A stretch of 64,000 nucleotides of DNA from the IMG/VR virus record IMGVR_UViG_3300037116_000299, positions 62,001-126,000 of that record. One strand, 5' to 3'. A program made the position numbers and the translations under genes. Origin of the DNA: a virus. Positions 24,068-31,546 of this stretch are shown here, piece by piece (position 1 is the stretch's first letter; each line of letters starts with the position of its first letter). A model generated the notes under the pieces. That model saw only the letters and a list, made by a program, of their open reading frames with translations. It ran no database searches and was not told the origin of the DNA.

Positions 24068-24153
24068 TGGCAGGGGTGACAGGATTCGAACCTGCAGTGA
24101 CTTGCGTCGGCGGTTTTGGAGACCGCTGGGCCGAACCGTTGCCCCTCACCCCT
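24068..24153 (-). tRNA. tRNA-Trp (CCA) with long variable arm
   Basis: Acceptor AGGGGTG/CACCCCT, discriminator G, encoded CCA, anticodon loop CTCCAAA on stem GCGGT/ACCGC: all Trp-like. Unusual: a 14-nt variable region CGACGCAAGTCACT that can form GAC-GCAA-GTC, and A instead of T at position 8. Trp tRNAs are normally class I with a 4-5 nt variable loop. Confidence 0.83.
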
Positions 24154-24243
24154 GTGGGTTGGTGACCGATACTTGATACCGCGCCTCGGATCAGGACGCC
24201 ATTCACCATTACTGCCATTTTCAACACATGCTGAAACAGAACA

Positions 24244-24262
24244 ATCGGGTGAAACACCTAAG
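24244..24262 (-). promoter_or_regulatory. P-box before tRNA-Trp
   Basis: Minus-strand CTTAGGTGTTTCACCCGAT, about 90 bp before tRNA-Trp. Strong match. The rest of 24154-24402 shows no gene; a T-arm-like GGCGGGCGCAACTCCCGCC lies near 24270 without a tRNA. Confidence 0.6.
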
Positions 24263-24402
24263 AAGGGAGGCGGGAGTTGCGCCCGCCGGTCGCGCCAACC
24301 CGTTCTGCTCAACGGACAGCCTGTAGCAACCATCGGAGTAGCAGCTCCGGTTGCATGCGTTGGACCGATACTTAGAGTCGCCTCGGTCTCCAGGGCGCTG
24401 CT

Positions 24403-24479
24403 TGGTGGCGGTGCGTGGACTTGAACCACGGACCTCGACGTTATGAGTGTCGCGCTCTAACCAGCTGAGCTACACCGCC
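24403..24479 (-). tRNA. tRNA-Met (CAT), elongator type
   Basis: Acceptor GGCGGTG/CACCGCC, A73, encoded CCA. Anticodon loop CTCATAA as in elongator Met. One A-C mismatch closes the anticodon stem. Could instead be an Ile2 tRNA if C34 is modified; the overall sequence favours Met. The gap to tRNA-Asn (24480-24681) contains no recognisable gene. Confidence 0.88.
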
Positions 24480-24681
24480 GAACTTGGTGGAGCCTGTTGC
24501 CATCCTCCCGCAGGTGACGGCCCGCGCGGCCCCATGGAGGTTCAAAGAGGTGCAGGGAGGGGTGTTCTCACGTCCCAAGGGATCTACACCGTGCGAGCGT
24601 CAAAGACGTGAGTGTGTCACGACTCGAACAGAAAGATCCTTACCCTGCGTGATGTGAGCACCACTCAGTGCTCACTAAGAT

Positions 24682-24757
24682 TGGCTGACGAGGCAGGGGT
24701 CGAACCTGCGACCAACGCCTTAACAGGGCGCCGCTCTACCAACTGAGCTACTCGTCA
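24682..24757 (-). tRNA. tRNA-Asn (GTT)
   Basis: Acceptor TGACGAG/CTCGTCA, G73, encoded CCA. Anticodon loop CTGTTAA gives GTT. All arms pair. Confidence 0.93.
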
Positions 24758-24778
24758 TCGTGGTGCTAAAACGACAAA

Positions 24779-24800
24779 ACCCTCGGGGTTAGCCGAGGGT
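24779..24800 (-). terminator. intrinsic terminator
   Basis: ACCCTCGG and CCGAGGGT arms with loop CTAACC (minus strand), followed by TTTGTCGTTTT. Shares its loop with the hairpins at 54683 and 36528. The stretch 24801-24933 has no gene; an inverted repeat GATCATCTTC/GAAGATCAC near 24880-24912 contains TATACT, possibly a promoter. Confidence 0.75.
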
Positions 24801-24933
24801 GCGTAGTCACGATCTTGCGATCGACTACGGATCCCCGGCGTCACCATTCATCGGATTCCACTGCGCGGATTGGGTCACGGGGATCATCTTCACTGTCTAG
24901 TATAGAAGATCACAGCCCCATCGCATAATCCAG

Positions 24934-25194
24934 CTAGCTCGGACGTTCCTTGAGCGTCTTGACCGTCGCCTCCAGGGCGTAGCCGAAGCGACGATCGTTC
25001 ATGTCCAGACCCTGATCGGCCAGGTTCATGAGGAACCACTCCAGCGTGTCCGCAGACTCGTAGCTGATCTCGGTGTCCAGGTTCGACGAGATGGTGGCCA
25101 CCTTGTTCGGCGTGCCCGGCTCGTGATCCTTGGTTCGGTCGTTGACACCGATCTTGACTCCGAACGGCAGGTCGTAACTGATCAACTCACTCAT
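24934..25194 (-). CDS. hypothetical protein
   Basis: 86 residues, MSELISYDLPFGVKIGVND, acidic. Coupled to the upstream gene by overlap. Not recognised. Confidence 0.75.
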   Translation of the reverse strand: MSELISYDLPFGVKIGVNDRTKDHEPGTPNKVATISSNLDTEISYESADTLEWFLMNLADQGLDMNDRRFGYALEATVKTLKERPS

Positions 25195-25823
25195 TTGCTG
25201 ACTTGCTCCTTCATTCCGATTTCATCCTGCCAGTCCGGTCCGGAAAGGTAGTCTTCGAGCCAGGTCCGCTGATCCCCACGAGCCTGCGGGGATGCCATCG
25301 CGGTAACCCGAAGAATGCACCAATTGGGATGGTCAGCGTAATGCTGCGTTCCCACGCCAATGGCCATGCTCTCGGAGTAAACTCCAGTTTCCCGGGTCAC
25401 CTTCGATTGAAAGAACACCAGCTTGTTATTGGCGATGTCCCGCTTGATCAGCCAGGTCTGGGGATCCGGGTAATTGACGACCAGCGCCTGCTTGGCCGCT
25501 TTCTCGATCGCATACTGTAGGGCATCCGAGAACTGTTCGTGCAGGGTCTCCCTGTTCGATGGGAAGTCCACACGAGATCCGGTGGGATCGTACAGATCGA
25601 CTCCGCCGCCTTCACGCTCGATCTCGAGTGTGATGCCCCAGTCTTCAGGCAGGCACTGAGCGCATCCCTGAATGATGGCATGCAAGCGGTCTGGGTCGCC
25701 GCTCTGGCGGACCAGGCGGCCGTGCTTGGAATGCGGCGCCGGAATGACTGTTGGCCATCCGTCGGCGATACCGGGAGCGAACGCACGTTCTTCAGTCCTA
25801 TACCAGGTTTGTTCTGACATCAT
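25191..25823 (-). CDS. hypothetical protein
   Basis: 210 residues with two possible ATGs (25823, 25820). Beta-strand-rich; contains GCAQCLPEDWGITLEIER. Overlaps both neighbours. Not recognised. Confidence 0.75.
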   Translation of the reverse strand: MMSEQTWYRTEERAFAPGIADGWPTVIPAPHSKHGRLVRQSGDPDRLHAIIQGCAQCLPEDWGITLEIEREGGGVDLYDPTGSRVDFPSNRETLHEQFSDALQYAIEKAAKQALVVNYPDPQTWLIKRDIANNKLVFFQSKVTRETGVYSESMAIGVGTQHYADHPNWCILRVTAMASPQARGDQRTWLEDYLSGPDWQDEIGMKEQVSK

Positions 25824-26071
25824 TTCCTCGATCCGCCCAACGGTTTGCCATCACGGCCAAGCGGCGCCGGATAAGGCATTTCCATGTAATAGTTGATCTC
25901 GTCAAACAGCACGCCGAGATCGGAACCGTCCACATCAGAGATCAGGGCACTATCCTCGCCGTCGATCGTGATGTGCTTGATGGTCAGAACCCGGCTGCAC
26001 AGTTCCTCATCCGGGTCATGCCAGAACACCTTGTCGCCAGGCTTCAGCTTTGCCACTTGGTCTGCGGTCAT
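25820..26071 (-). CDS. small barrel-like protein
   Basis: 83 residues: DQVAKLKPGDKVFWHDPDE, CSRVLTIKHI, looks like an SH3-like or KOW-type barrel by strand pattern. A guess; not assigned to a family. Confidence 0.7.
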   Translation of the reverse strand: MTADQVAKLKPGDKVFWHDPDEELCSRVLTIKHITIDGEDSALISDVDGSDLGVLFDEINYYMEMPYPAPLGRDGKPLGGSRK

Positions 26072-26073
26072 GG

Positions 26074-26298
26074 CTACTCTTCCTCGTCTTCCTCGACGTC
26101 TTCGTCGAGGGTGGTGCCAAAGCTGTCCACCAGATCGGTCAGGTCCACGTTGTTGATGGCCTCGGACCGAAGGTAGGTGATCGCGGCATTCTGCATCTCG
26201 ACGCCGGCATCGTGCTCGGCATCGCCGGAGTCGCCATTCTTGACCCGGTTGTATACGACGATCGCTTCGAGCAGGTCCTTCGCTAACTCGTTACTCAT
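26074..26298 (-). CDS. small acidic protein
   Basis: 74 residues, helical, very acidic end (DEDVEEDEEE). Two bases from the downstream start. DNA mimicry is possible but unproven. Confidence 0.7.
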   Translation of the reverse strand: MSNELAKDLLEAIVVYNRVKNGDSGDAEHDAGVEMQNAAITYLRSEAINNVDLTDLVDSFGTTLDEDVEEDEEE

Positions 26299-26311
26299 CT
26301 CATTCTCCTAG

Positions 26312-26436
26312 TGGGGCCGGGCAGGATTCGAACCTGCGACCTACGGGTTTGCTCGGCTTTAGCCAGTTGCTGGTTGACCCAACGTGTGGATTGCCTTCAG
26401 TTGGCCCGCTGTTCTAACCGCTGAACTACCGGCCCC
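26312..26436 (-). tRNA. tRNA-like gene with 50-nt insertion in anticodon loop
   Basis: Acceptor GGGGCCG/CGGCCCC (7/7), D arm GTTC/GAAC, anticodon stem GCGGG/CCCGT and T arm GCAGG TTCGAAT CCTGC are all intact. The loop (26348-26404) has 57 nt, not 7. Its 3' end is GAGCAAA, so removing 50 nt can leave CCGCAAA, giving anticodon GCA (Cys), although position 33 would be C and discriminator is A. The insert can fold into CCAAC/GTTGG and CCAG/CTGG hairpins. CCA is not encoded. Either an intron-like insertion needing removal, or a tRNA-derived RNA with another role. Confidence 0.75.
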
Positions 26437-26441
26437 ATGAA

Positions 26442-26642
26442 CTACTTGATCTCCAAGACTCGCGGAGACCATTTCCCTTTCAGTCTCTGCAACTCGTTGA
26501 TCACTTGAATCTGTTCGAAGATGTATCCCAGCCTCGCGTCGGTAAACGTCGAGCAAGGACGGTCAGTGTTGTGAACATAGTCGGCCAATTCCTTGATCGA
26601 CTCCACTGTGTGGGCACGCATGAGTTGAACAGCACGTTCCAT
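26442..26642 (-). CDS. hypothetical protein
   Basis: 66 residues, helical (MERAVQLMRAHTVESIKELA). Six bases from the tRNA-like gene. Not recognised. Confidence 0.7.
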   Translation of the reverse strand: MERAVQLMRAHTVESIKELADYVHNTDRPCSTFTDARLGYIFEQIQVINELQRLKGKWSPRVLEIK

Positions 26643-26861
26643 CTAGGTTCGCCCCAGAAGCTCAGCAAGGCTGAGTACATGGATCATGCCCACTTGATAG
26701 ACCCGGCCGCAGCGTTCGCAGCTGCAATGCAGGCTGGCGTGGATCCGATTGGTTCCGTCCACGGCAACGAACTTGGTGCTGAAGTAGCCTTTGCCTTCCT
26801 GATGGCCGTAGCCGAACGCCGGACGATGGCCGACTACAGAACAGATCAACTTGTCGATCAT
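26643..26861 (-). CDS. small zinc-ribbon-like protein
   Basis: 72 residues with C and H at the start (LICSVVGHRP) and HCSCERCGRVY: the pattern of small phage zinc proteins with C-x2-C. Coupled to both neighbours. Confidence 0.72.
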   Translation of the reverse strand: MIDKLICSVVGHRPAFGYGHQEGKGYFSTKFVAVDGTNRIHASLHCSCERCGRVYQVGMIHVLSLAELLGRT

Positions 26862-27067
26862 GAGTGCGTGTACCCGTCTTTCTCGATACCGATGAACATC
26901 CCGTTTACCCAGGTCAGTCCGCAGTAGTCTCCGTATGATTGAACGCGGCCAAAGAATGCATGGCGATCAACAGACCCATCCGGATTGCGATCGAATAACT
27001 TGCCGATTGCCTCGACTTGCTCAGGCGTCATCCACTCCGGGATGACGATGTGCGGTTCAGATGCCAT
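26858..27067 (-). CDS. hypothetical protein
   Basis: 69 residues; IPEWMTPEQVEAIGKLFDRNPDGS is EF-hand-like in look only. Overlaps the upstream stop. Not recognised. Confidence 0.7.
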   Translation of the reverse strand: MASEPHIVIPEWMTPEQVEAIGKLFDRNPDGSVDRHAFFGRVQSYGDYCGLTWVNGMFIGIEKDGYTHS

Positions 27068-27303
27068 TAGTCCTCCAGGATGTAGCGTTCGACTGGGAAA
27101 GGTTTGCGCACCGGTCCCTGCCGGATTACAGGAGCCAGCGCCCGGCTCAGCGGCTTGCAGCGGTCCGTGGTGCGGACCTGCGTGTTATGCATATTCAGCA
27201 ACCACTTTCCGACCGCGCTGGACCACAGTATCAGCCAGTACCAGGCCAGCCCGATGCCCAGGATCCACGCGATCGCGTAGGCGTCATTACGAATCTCATT
27301 CAT
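27067..27303 (-). CDS. small membrane protein
   Basis: 78 residues from MNEIRNDAYAIAWILGIGLA; two hydrophobic stretches then a basic tail. Start overlaps the upstream stop by four bases. Confidence 0.7.
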   Translation of the reverse strand: MNEIRNDAYAIAWILGIGLAWYWLILWSSAVGKWLLNMHNTQVRTTDRCKPLSRALAPVIRQGPVRKPFPVERYILED

Positions 27304-27524
27304 GCGGCCCTCCTCGGCGGCAATGGAAATACCTGATCTTCTTCCACCAGGCCGGATGGGATCTGGCGCTTCACGCACTCCGCGTGATAGGCCACAACCA
27401 TCTCTTTGAACTCGGGCGTGAACGGCCCTCCGTCTCGATACGTGTCAGCGATGCCGCCGCGACCGTTGAACAGCGCCTGCAACTGCTTCGTGGATCGATT
27501 GGACATCGAGCTGAGGACTGCCAC
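27300..27524 (-). CDS. hypothetical protein
   Basis: 74 residues. Start at GTG 27524 chosen because AAGGAGAATAGC precedes it; a longer frame to 27644 would cross the hairpin at 27549. Begins MAVLSSMSNRSTKQLQALF. Not recognised. Confidence 0.6.
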   Translation of the reverse strand: MAVLSSMSNRSTKQLQALFNGRGGIADTYRDGGPFTPEFKEMVVAYHAECVKRQIPSGLVEEDQVFPLPPRRAA

Positions 27525-27548
27525 GCTATTCTCCTTGAGTCCCGAGGG

Positions 27549-27610
27549 GCCCACCGCCCTTGACGTGTTCGCTGGCCATTGGAGGCCAGCTAGCCTTGCT
27601 TGCGGTGGGC
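27549..27610 (-). other. nested hairpin in 5' leader
   Basis: Outer arms GCCCACCGC/GCGGTGGGC enclose an inner GCTGGCC/GGCCAGC hairpin. It occupies the 142-bp gap between two genes and could be a terminator plus leader structure. Confidence 0.45.
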
Positions 27611-27666
27611 GCGACGGAGACGGTTGCAAGATCATCAGCCCCAAAGGACCTCATAGCTCTTGCGGG

Positions 27667-27843
27667 CTATCTTGTGTGGGTTGCAACGTAGGTACTGCCC
27701 AGCATGAGCCCGATTACCAACAGCAGACCCCAGCGGCCGCGCAGCTCCCGGTTGCCGTTATCGTTGATGAAGAACACCTGTCGGTCATACCAGGCGTCCG
27801 GCCCGCGATAGCGGATCGGTGCAATCCAGTTCCAGAGCTTCAT
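27667..27843 (-). CDS. 58-residue membrane protein
   Basis: MKLWNWIAPIRYRGPDAWYD then a membrane helix (GLLLVIGLMLGSTYVATH). GTAGGAGAC precedes the ATG. Confidence 0.65.
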   Translation of the reverse strand: MKLWNWIAPIRYRGPDAWYDRQVFFINDNGNRELRGRWGLLLVIGLMLGSTYVATHTR

Positions 27844-27848
27844 GTCTC

Positions 27849-27926
27849 CTACTTCCCGAAGATGAACCAGGCGATTACGAAACCGACCAGGCATCCACTT
27901 CCCCAGATGTTCCAGAACCTACTCAT
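27849..27926 (-). CDS. 25-residue membrane peptide
   Basis: MSRFWNIWGSGCLVGFVIAW and FIFGK: one hydrophobic helix. ATG overlaps the upstream TGA and its stop precedes the next ribosome site, in phase with the local gene string. Confidence 0.45.
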   Translation of the reverse strand: MSRFWNIWGSGCLVGFVIAWFIFGK

Positions 27927-28297
27927 TCTTCCTCCCACTTCCACACGCTAGCCGGTGCTTCCGGCGGATTTGTAGCCTGATCCAGAGCGTCGGCGATCTG
28001 CGCCCAGCGCTCGTCTGACGCGGGCGGCGTGTTGGTTGCCCGGATCAGCAGCTCCTGCGCAACCTTGAGCGCAGCGATCAACTTAGGTGTTGCGGCAATC
28101 GCATGGCAGTCCGCCCACTTAGTGGGATAGTTCTCATCGGCGCCGATGTCGAAGTTCCGCGTGTGGTTCAGGTGCGGATGCCCTTCGTATGGTTTGGCCG
28201 CTACGAAGAACTTGCCGGCGCCGGGAACGCCGTCCGGGATGATCAGGACGTACCAGTCGCCCGGGGTAATGCCTTCGATCTTCTCTTTAGCCGGCAT
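27923..28297 (-). CDS. phage protein of the A-A-P-x-L-I-A-A-L type
   Basis: 124 residues. IAATPKLIAALKVAQELL matches the helix (LIAAAPDLLEAL) found near the C-terminus of many uncharacterised phage proteins. N-terminal half is a beta domain (PGDWYVLIIPDG). Start 28297 has GGAGCAG. Confidence 0.7.
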   Translation of the reverse strand: MPAKEKIEGITPGDWYVLIIPDGVPGAGKFFVAAKPYEGHPHLNHTRNFDIGADENYPTKWADCHAIAATPKLIAALKVAQELLIRATNTPPASDERWAQIADALDQATNPPEAPASVWKWEEE

Positions 28298-28589
28298 GGA
28301 CTGCTCCACAGGGGTTCGACTCGGCGGTGAGTGCTGTCTTCTCGGTGAACTCTGTCTGCCCGAGTTTGTAAAGACCCACCGTGTCTGTGCTGTAGCCGAC
28401 GATCTGGGTCAGCCAGTCGGTCAGGGCGCGCAACACCGGGCCATTGCCATGCTCGAGATACCAGTCGCGCATGGCCTTCAACACAACGGCGGGATTGGTC
28501 GGCGGATAGTCCTTGAACAGGACAGTCCAGATCACCTTGATGGTCTCGTCTTCGAGCTTCACTGCTTTTGCTTCTGCTACCTCTGACAT
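28287..28589 (-). CDS. hypothetical helical protein
   Basis: 100 residues from MSEVAEAKAVKLED; the longer upstream frame crosses the membrane-protein gene and is rejected. Not recognised. Confidence 0.72.
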   Translation of the reverse strand: MSEVAEAKAVKLEDETIKVIWTVLFKDYPPTNPAVVLKAMRDWYLEHGNGPVLRALTDWLTQIVGYSTDTVGLYKLGQTEFTEKTALTAESNPCGAVHAG

Positions 28590-28603
28590 CTCATCTCCCA
28601 GGG

Positions 28604-28783
28604 TCAGATCAACTGAACCAGTTGCACCAGAAACGCTGTGGCGCTGATAAACAATGTCGTGAACAACAGCAGGAACAGAAACAGCAGCTCCCGCGTCGGC
28701 GCTTTGTCGGCGACCCAGCACAATCCCGCCAGACAGAGGATCGCTATCACGAACGATCCGATGATTCCAAGTGCCTGCTTCAT
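28604..28783 (-). CDS. 59-residue two-helix membrane protein
   Basis: MKQALGIIGSFVIAILCLAG and ELLFLFLLLFTTLFI are two membrane helices. AGGAGATCGAG precedes the ATG. The gap 28784-29002 shows no gene; TTAGGCTGCCCG near 28808-28820 is a weak P-box look-alike. Confidence 0.65.
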   Translation of the reverse strand: MKQALGIIGSFVIAILCLAGLCWVADKAPTRELLFLFLLLFTTLFISATAFLVQLVQLI

Positions 28784-29002
28784 CTCGATCTCCTGATGCG
28801 GTACAGGACAGCGGGCAGCCTAACGGCCACCCGAAGTCCCTCCGCAGACGGTTCCCTTCTCTGGGTCCCCGACAACCCGTCATGCGCCCATTTCGCCGAT
28901 TAGCTGCGTGCCCGCAGGTCCGTACAGGCCCTTGTGCGAGGTCCACGGCTGGTGAGGGTACATTCCCACCTCTGCTTCACTGGCTGCTTGCGCTGCCGAG
29001 CT

Positions 29003-29224
29003 TTACGCCGCTGCGGCTTCCGCTGCATCGGTGGTCGCGGCCGGAGCTGCGGTGTTCTTGGAGCCGCGGGTCGACTTCGCCTTGGTCGTCGTCGTGATCG
29101 TGGTGGTCGCGGTCTTCGCGTTCACCAGGGCCGTGACGAAGTTCTTGGTCGTGGTCGCCTGCTCGTTGGTTTGGGCGTTGATTGCCGTCACCAGGAAGGA
29201 TTCGAAACTGATCTTCTTTGCCAT
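29003..29224 (-). CDS. Thr/Ala-rich protein
   Basis: 73 residues from MAKKISFESFLVTAINAQT, ending in low-complexity T, A and K. Possibly structural or DNA-associated; nothing recognised. GGGACAAACACA precedes, with AAGGAG? further upstream (TTGAAAGGG). Confidence 0.6.
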   Translation of the reverse strand: MAKKISFESFLVTAINAQTNEQATTTKNFVTALVNAKTATTTITTTTKAKSTRGSKNTAAPAATTDAAEAAAA

Positions 29225-29364
29225 TGTGTTTGTCCCTTTCAAGGAGAACTGCTGCGCGTTTTGTTAGCCGGGTTCGCGCCCACCGGTCAAATTGGGGACG
29301 CCATGGCTTCTTGCAAAGTCATAGCGCACCTCCACCACCAGCAGTAAAGGCTACTGGTCCTGTT

Positions 29365-29388
29365 CCCCGATTGTTACGGATCGGGGAC
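29365..29388 (-). terminator. hairpin before 29003-29224 transcript
   Basis: TCCCCGAT and ATCGGGGA arms. It lies 10 bp after the P-box on the minus strand, so it could instead be a leader hairpin. No gene is seen in 29225-29483. Confidence 0.45.
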
Positions 29389-29398
29389 CGTGCAGACA

Positions 29399-29416
29399 TC
29401 GGGTAAAACCCTTAGC
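29399..29416 (-). promoter_or_regulatory. P-box in 29225-29483
   Basis: Minus-strand CTAAGGGTTTTACCCGAT, 175 bp before the Thr/Ala-rich gene. Good match; one of the two longest distances. Confidence 0.55.
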
Positions 29417-29483
29417 TGCTTGCATACATCTGAGGTCCTGCTGCTCAAGATCCATACTGGCCCCTGAGCAGCAACTACCAAAG

Positions 29484-29720
29484 CTATGCGGCCTTCTTTG
29501 CTGCGTGAACGCATTCTTGTGCGATCACCTTCAGCAAATTCGATGTTGCCGTCTGACCCAGGACTTCGCCCTGGAGTTCTCGGATCTTCGACCCGAGACT
29601 GGTTACCATCTGGTTGTGACACTTCAGACACACGGCTCGCTTCATCCGCTGAGTTGTGCATGCGGTACAAGTAAGCGCTGACATTTGCAGTTTCGATTTC
29701 CTGCTTCTGGGAGAATCCAT
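29484..29720 (-). CDS. small zinc-binding protein
   Basis: 78 residues: CTACTTQRMKRAVCLKC is a C-x2-C...C-x2-C site, then an amphipathic helix. Not recognised further. Confidence 0.68.
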   Translation of the reverse strand: MDSPRSRKSKLQMSALTCTACTTQRMKRAVCLKCHNQMVTSLGSKIRELQGEVLGQTATSNLLKVIAQECVHAAKKAA

Positions 29721-29749
29721 TGGTTGACCCTCGGTGCTTCACAGCATCG

Positions 29750-30847
29750 TTACGGGGAGGACTTGAAGAATTGGGAGAGAGGAGTCCACGTTCGAGAGAC
29801 AGTGGCTCTGCAGAACTCCAGGATGCGAACAATACTCCACCTCTGTCTGAGGACGTCGGAGTAGAAATAACCCAACCAGCCAAGGAGCCAGACTTCCAGA
29901 TCCAATTGCAGCTCTGGTGTAAGTTCTGGTAACTCCGAGATGCCACGCATTCCTTCGAGTGTGGCCAGACTGGTTTCAATCTGGGTTAGTACCTGCTGAT
30001 AGGGGATCTCCCCGAGTCTCACTTGGCGCAGGTAAGTGCGCAGCGGGTCAGGAAGCGGAAACGTCAGTTTCCCGGTCGCGAGTAGGGTGATTCCCTCGTT
30101 CACGATACGGAGAGCATGAGACGTGGCCTTCCAGTCCACGTTGCTCTCTGACGCCTGCTTAGCGCGGCTGCCAAACTTGGCGAGCAGAGCCTCTGCAGTT
30201 TGCAGGTTGTAGCGGAAGCTCGACGTATAGGGCAGGATCTTGTCGAGCAGTTTGATGCAGGGGCGCATGGCGCCCTTACCGGAGGCATCGTACTCCGTAA
30301 CGTGGAAGTATTCCGGAAACTCCTTCTCAATCAACCGCGCCTTCTCTTCAAGGAACGGCTGGACCATGAACAAACGCTCATCGGCCCGGAAGCCTTTGAG
30401 CAGTTCGATGGTGGCGAGCACAGCATTCAGCCGCTCGCCCTTCAAGGAGTACAAACCAGCCTGATCCGCACAGTACCGGGCAATCGCCCGGATCTGTGAG
30501 GTCAGAAAGCGCTCGCGCAGTTCATGACAGAACTGGCGGAACCGTGGATCGTAGATCGTCTGCTCGGCCCCATTGAAGTCGACAGCGAACACCAACTCCA
30601 GGGCATAGCTCTGACCGCCCATGAAGTCCCGCGCCAGGATGTGGAGCGGGATGTTCTCGACATCAATGTGCTCGGCCGAGTTCTTTCCGGTGCCGGTCTT
30701 GGTGGACCGGTACTTGTTCTTGGGCGCACGGCCCAGCAGGAGATCCGAGAACTTCGGCAGGATCACGTGCTTGATGTCACGGTCAGAGGTAGGAATGGTC
30801 GTGCCGTACAGGCTCGACCCGTACAGGCAACTAAAGAGGGTTCGCAA
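29750..30847 (-). CDS. predicted nucleotidyltransferase
   Basis: 365 residues. N-terminal LYGSSLYGTTIPTSDRDIK has the G-S...G-T..S-D-x-D metal-binding signature of polymerase-beta-type nucleotidyltransferases. The rest is helical with an R-rich middle. Start TTG 30847 is chosen because AGGAGG lies 6 bp upstream; an ATG at 30877 would overlap thioredoxin by 47 bp. Similar proteins occur in large phages next to RNA-repair genes; the substrate (RNA end, protein or nucleotide) is unknown. Confidence 0.75.
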   Translation of the reverse strand: MRTLFSCLYGSSLYGTTIPTSDRDIKHVILPKFSDLLLGRAPKNKYRSTKTGTGKNSAEHIDVENIPLHILARDFMGGQSYALELVFAVDFNGAEQTIYDPRFRQFCHELRERFLTSQIRAIARYCADQAGLYSLKGERLNAVLATIELLKGFRADERLFMVQPFLEEKARLIEKEFPEYFHVTEYDASGKGAMRPCIKLLDKILPYTSSFRYNLQTAEALLAKFGSRAKQASESNVDWKATSHALRIVNEGITLLATGKLTFPLPDPLRTYLRQVRLGEIPYQQVLTQIETSLATLEGMRGISELPELTPELQLDLEVWLLGWLGYFYSDVLRQRWSIVRILEFCRATVSRTWTPLSQFFKSSP

Positions 30848-31190
30848 CGACAACCTCCTGGGAAAGATGGGAGTCAATCCCCTTCTGGATATTGGCGACG
30901 GGCTGCATCCCGGTCAGAGTAGCCAGCTTGTTCTCGCCGTCGAACAGGATCAGGGTAGGAACCCCGCGGACGTTGTAGGAAGCTGCCCGGTGATTGGTCA
31001 GGTCGACGTCGTAATAAAGCACGTTGACCACGCCGGCGTTCTGCTTGGCGATGACCTCGACATTCACTCGGATCTGCTCGCACGGGCCACACCACGCCGC
31101 TCCGAAAAGCACCAGGGTAAGGCCATCCGCTTTGCCTACGGCGTCCGACCAGGTGGTGTCGGTCACGCTTCCAATCAGGCTCTTCGCCAT
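30831..31190 (-). CDS. trxA: thioredoxin
   Basis: 119 residues. Active site WCGPC, cis-Pro in GVPTLILFDG, D in the expected buried position (TDTTWSDAV...). Full thioredoxin fold. Start ATG 31190 (GGAGAACC). A reductant for phage enzymes such as ribonucleotide reductase, which is not in this window. Confidence 0.93.
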   Translation of the reverse strand: MAKSLIGSVTDTTWSDAVGKADGLTLVLFGAAWCGPCEQIRVNVEVIAKQNAGVVNVLYYDVDLTNHRAASYNVRGVPTLILFDGENKLATLTGMQPVANIQKGIDSHLSQEVVVANPL

Positions 31191-31198
31191 GGTTCTCC

Positions 31199-31546
31199 TT
31201 AGTACCCGAGCACCGTCAGTTCCTTCAGGAACCGGTTGATGCAAGTCTGTTTCAGATCGCGTTCCACGCTCTGGTTGGTGGTGCAATAGACGGCCGCCAG
31301 CAGATCGACGAACGCCTTCCGTAGCGACTTGGTCCTGGGATCCGGCTCATTGCTGAGCAGGCCGGAGACAATGCCACCTTGTTCCGGCGTCAGTTCGTCG
31401 CCGAAAAGACGACGGACTTCGCGGCACACTGGAATCAGACCTGGATCGCTGCTCCCGAAATGCTGGATGCGTAACTGCTCTGCCAGGGCCAGCAGACGGA
31501 TAGATTTCACCCGCCGCCTATAACTCGTCTTCGCCACGCTTCTCAT
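31199..31546 (-). CDS. hypothetical helical protein
   Basis: 115 residues, basic N-terminus (RRRVKSIRLLAL), then helices including LTPEQGGIVSGLLSN. It lies in the string of genes leading to thioredoxin. Not recognised. Confidence 0.72.
   Translation of the reverse strand: MRSVAKTSYRRRVKSIRLLALAEQLRIQHFGSSDPGLIPVCREVRRLFGDELTPEQGGIVSGLLSNEPDPRTKSLRKAFVDLLAAVYCTTNQSVERDLKQTCINRFLKELTVLGY

Noticed and set aside
24262-24290. T-arm-like sequence, possible extra tRNA
   Set aside because: No acceptor or anticodon arm can be paired around it.
28604-28946. Upstream extension of the 28287-28589 gene
   Set aside because: It would cover a two-helix membrane protein with its own AGGAG site; the extension has low-complexity, unlikely protein sequence.
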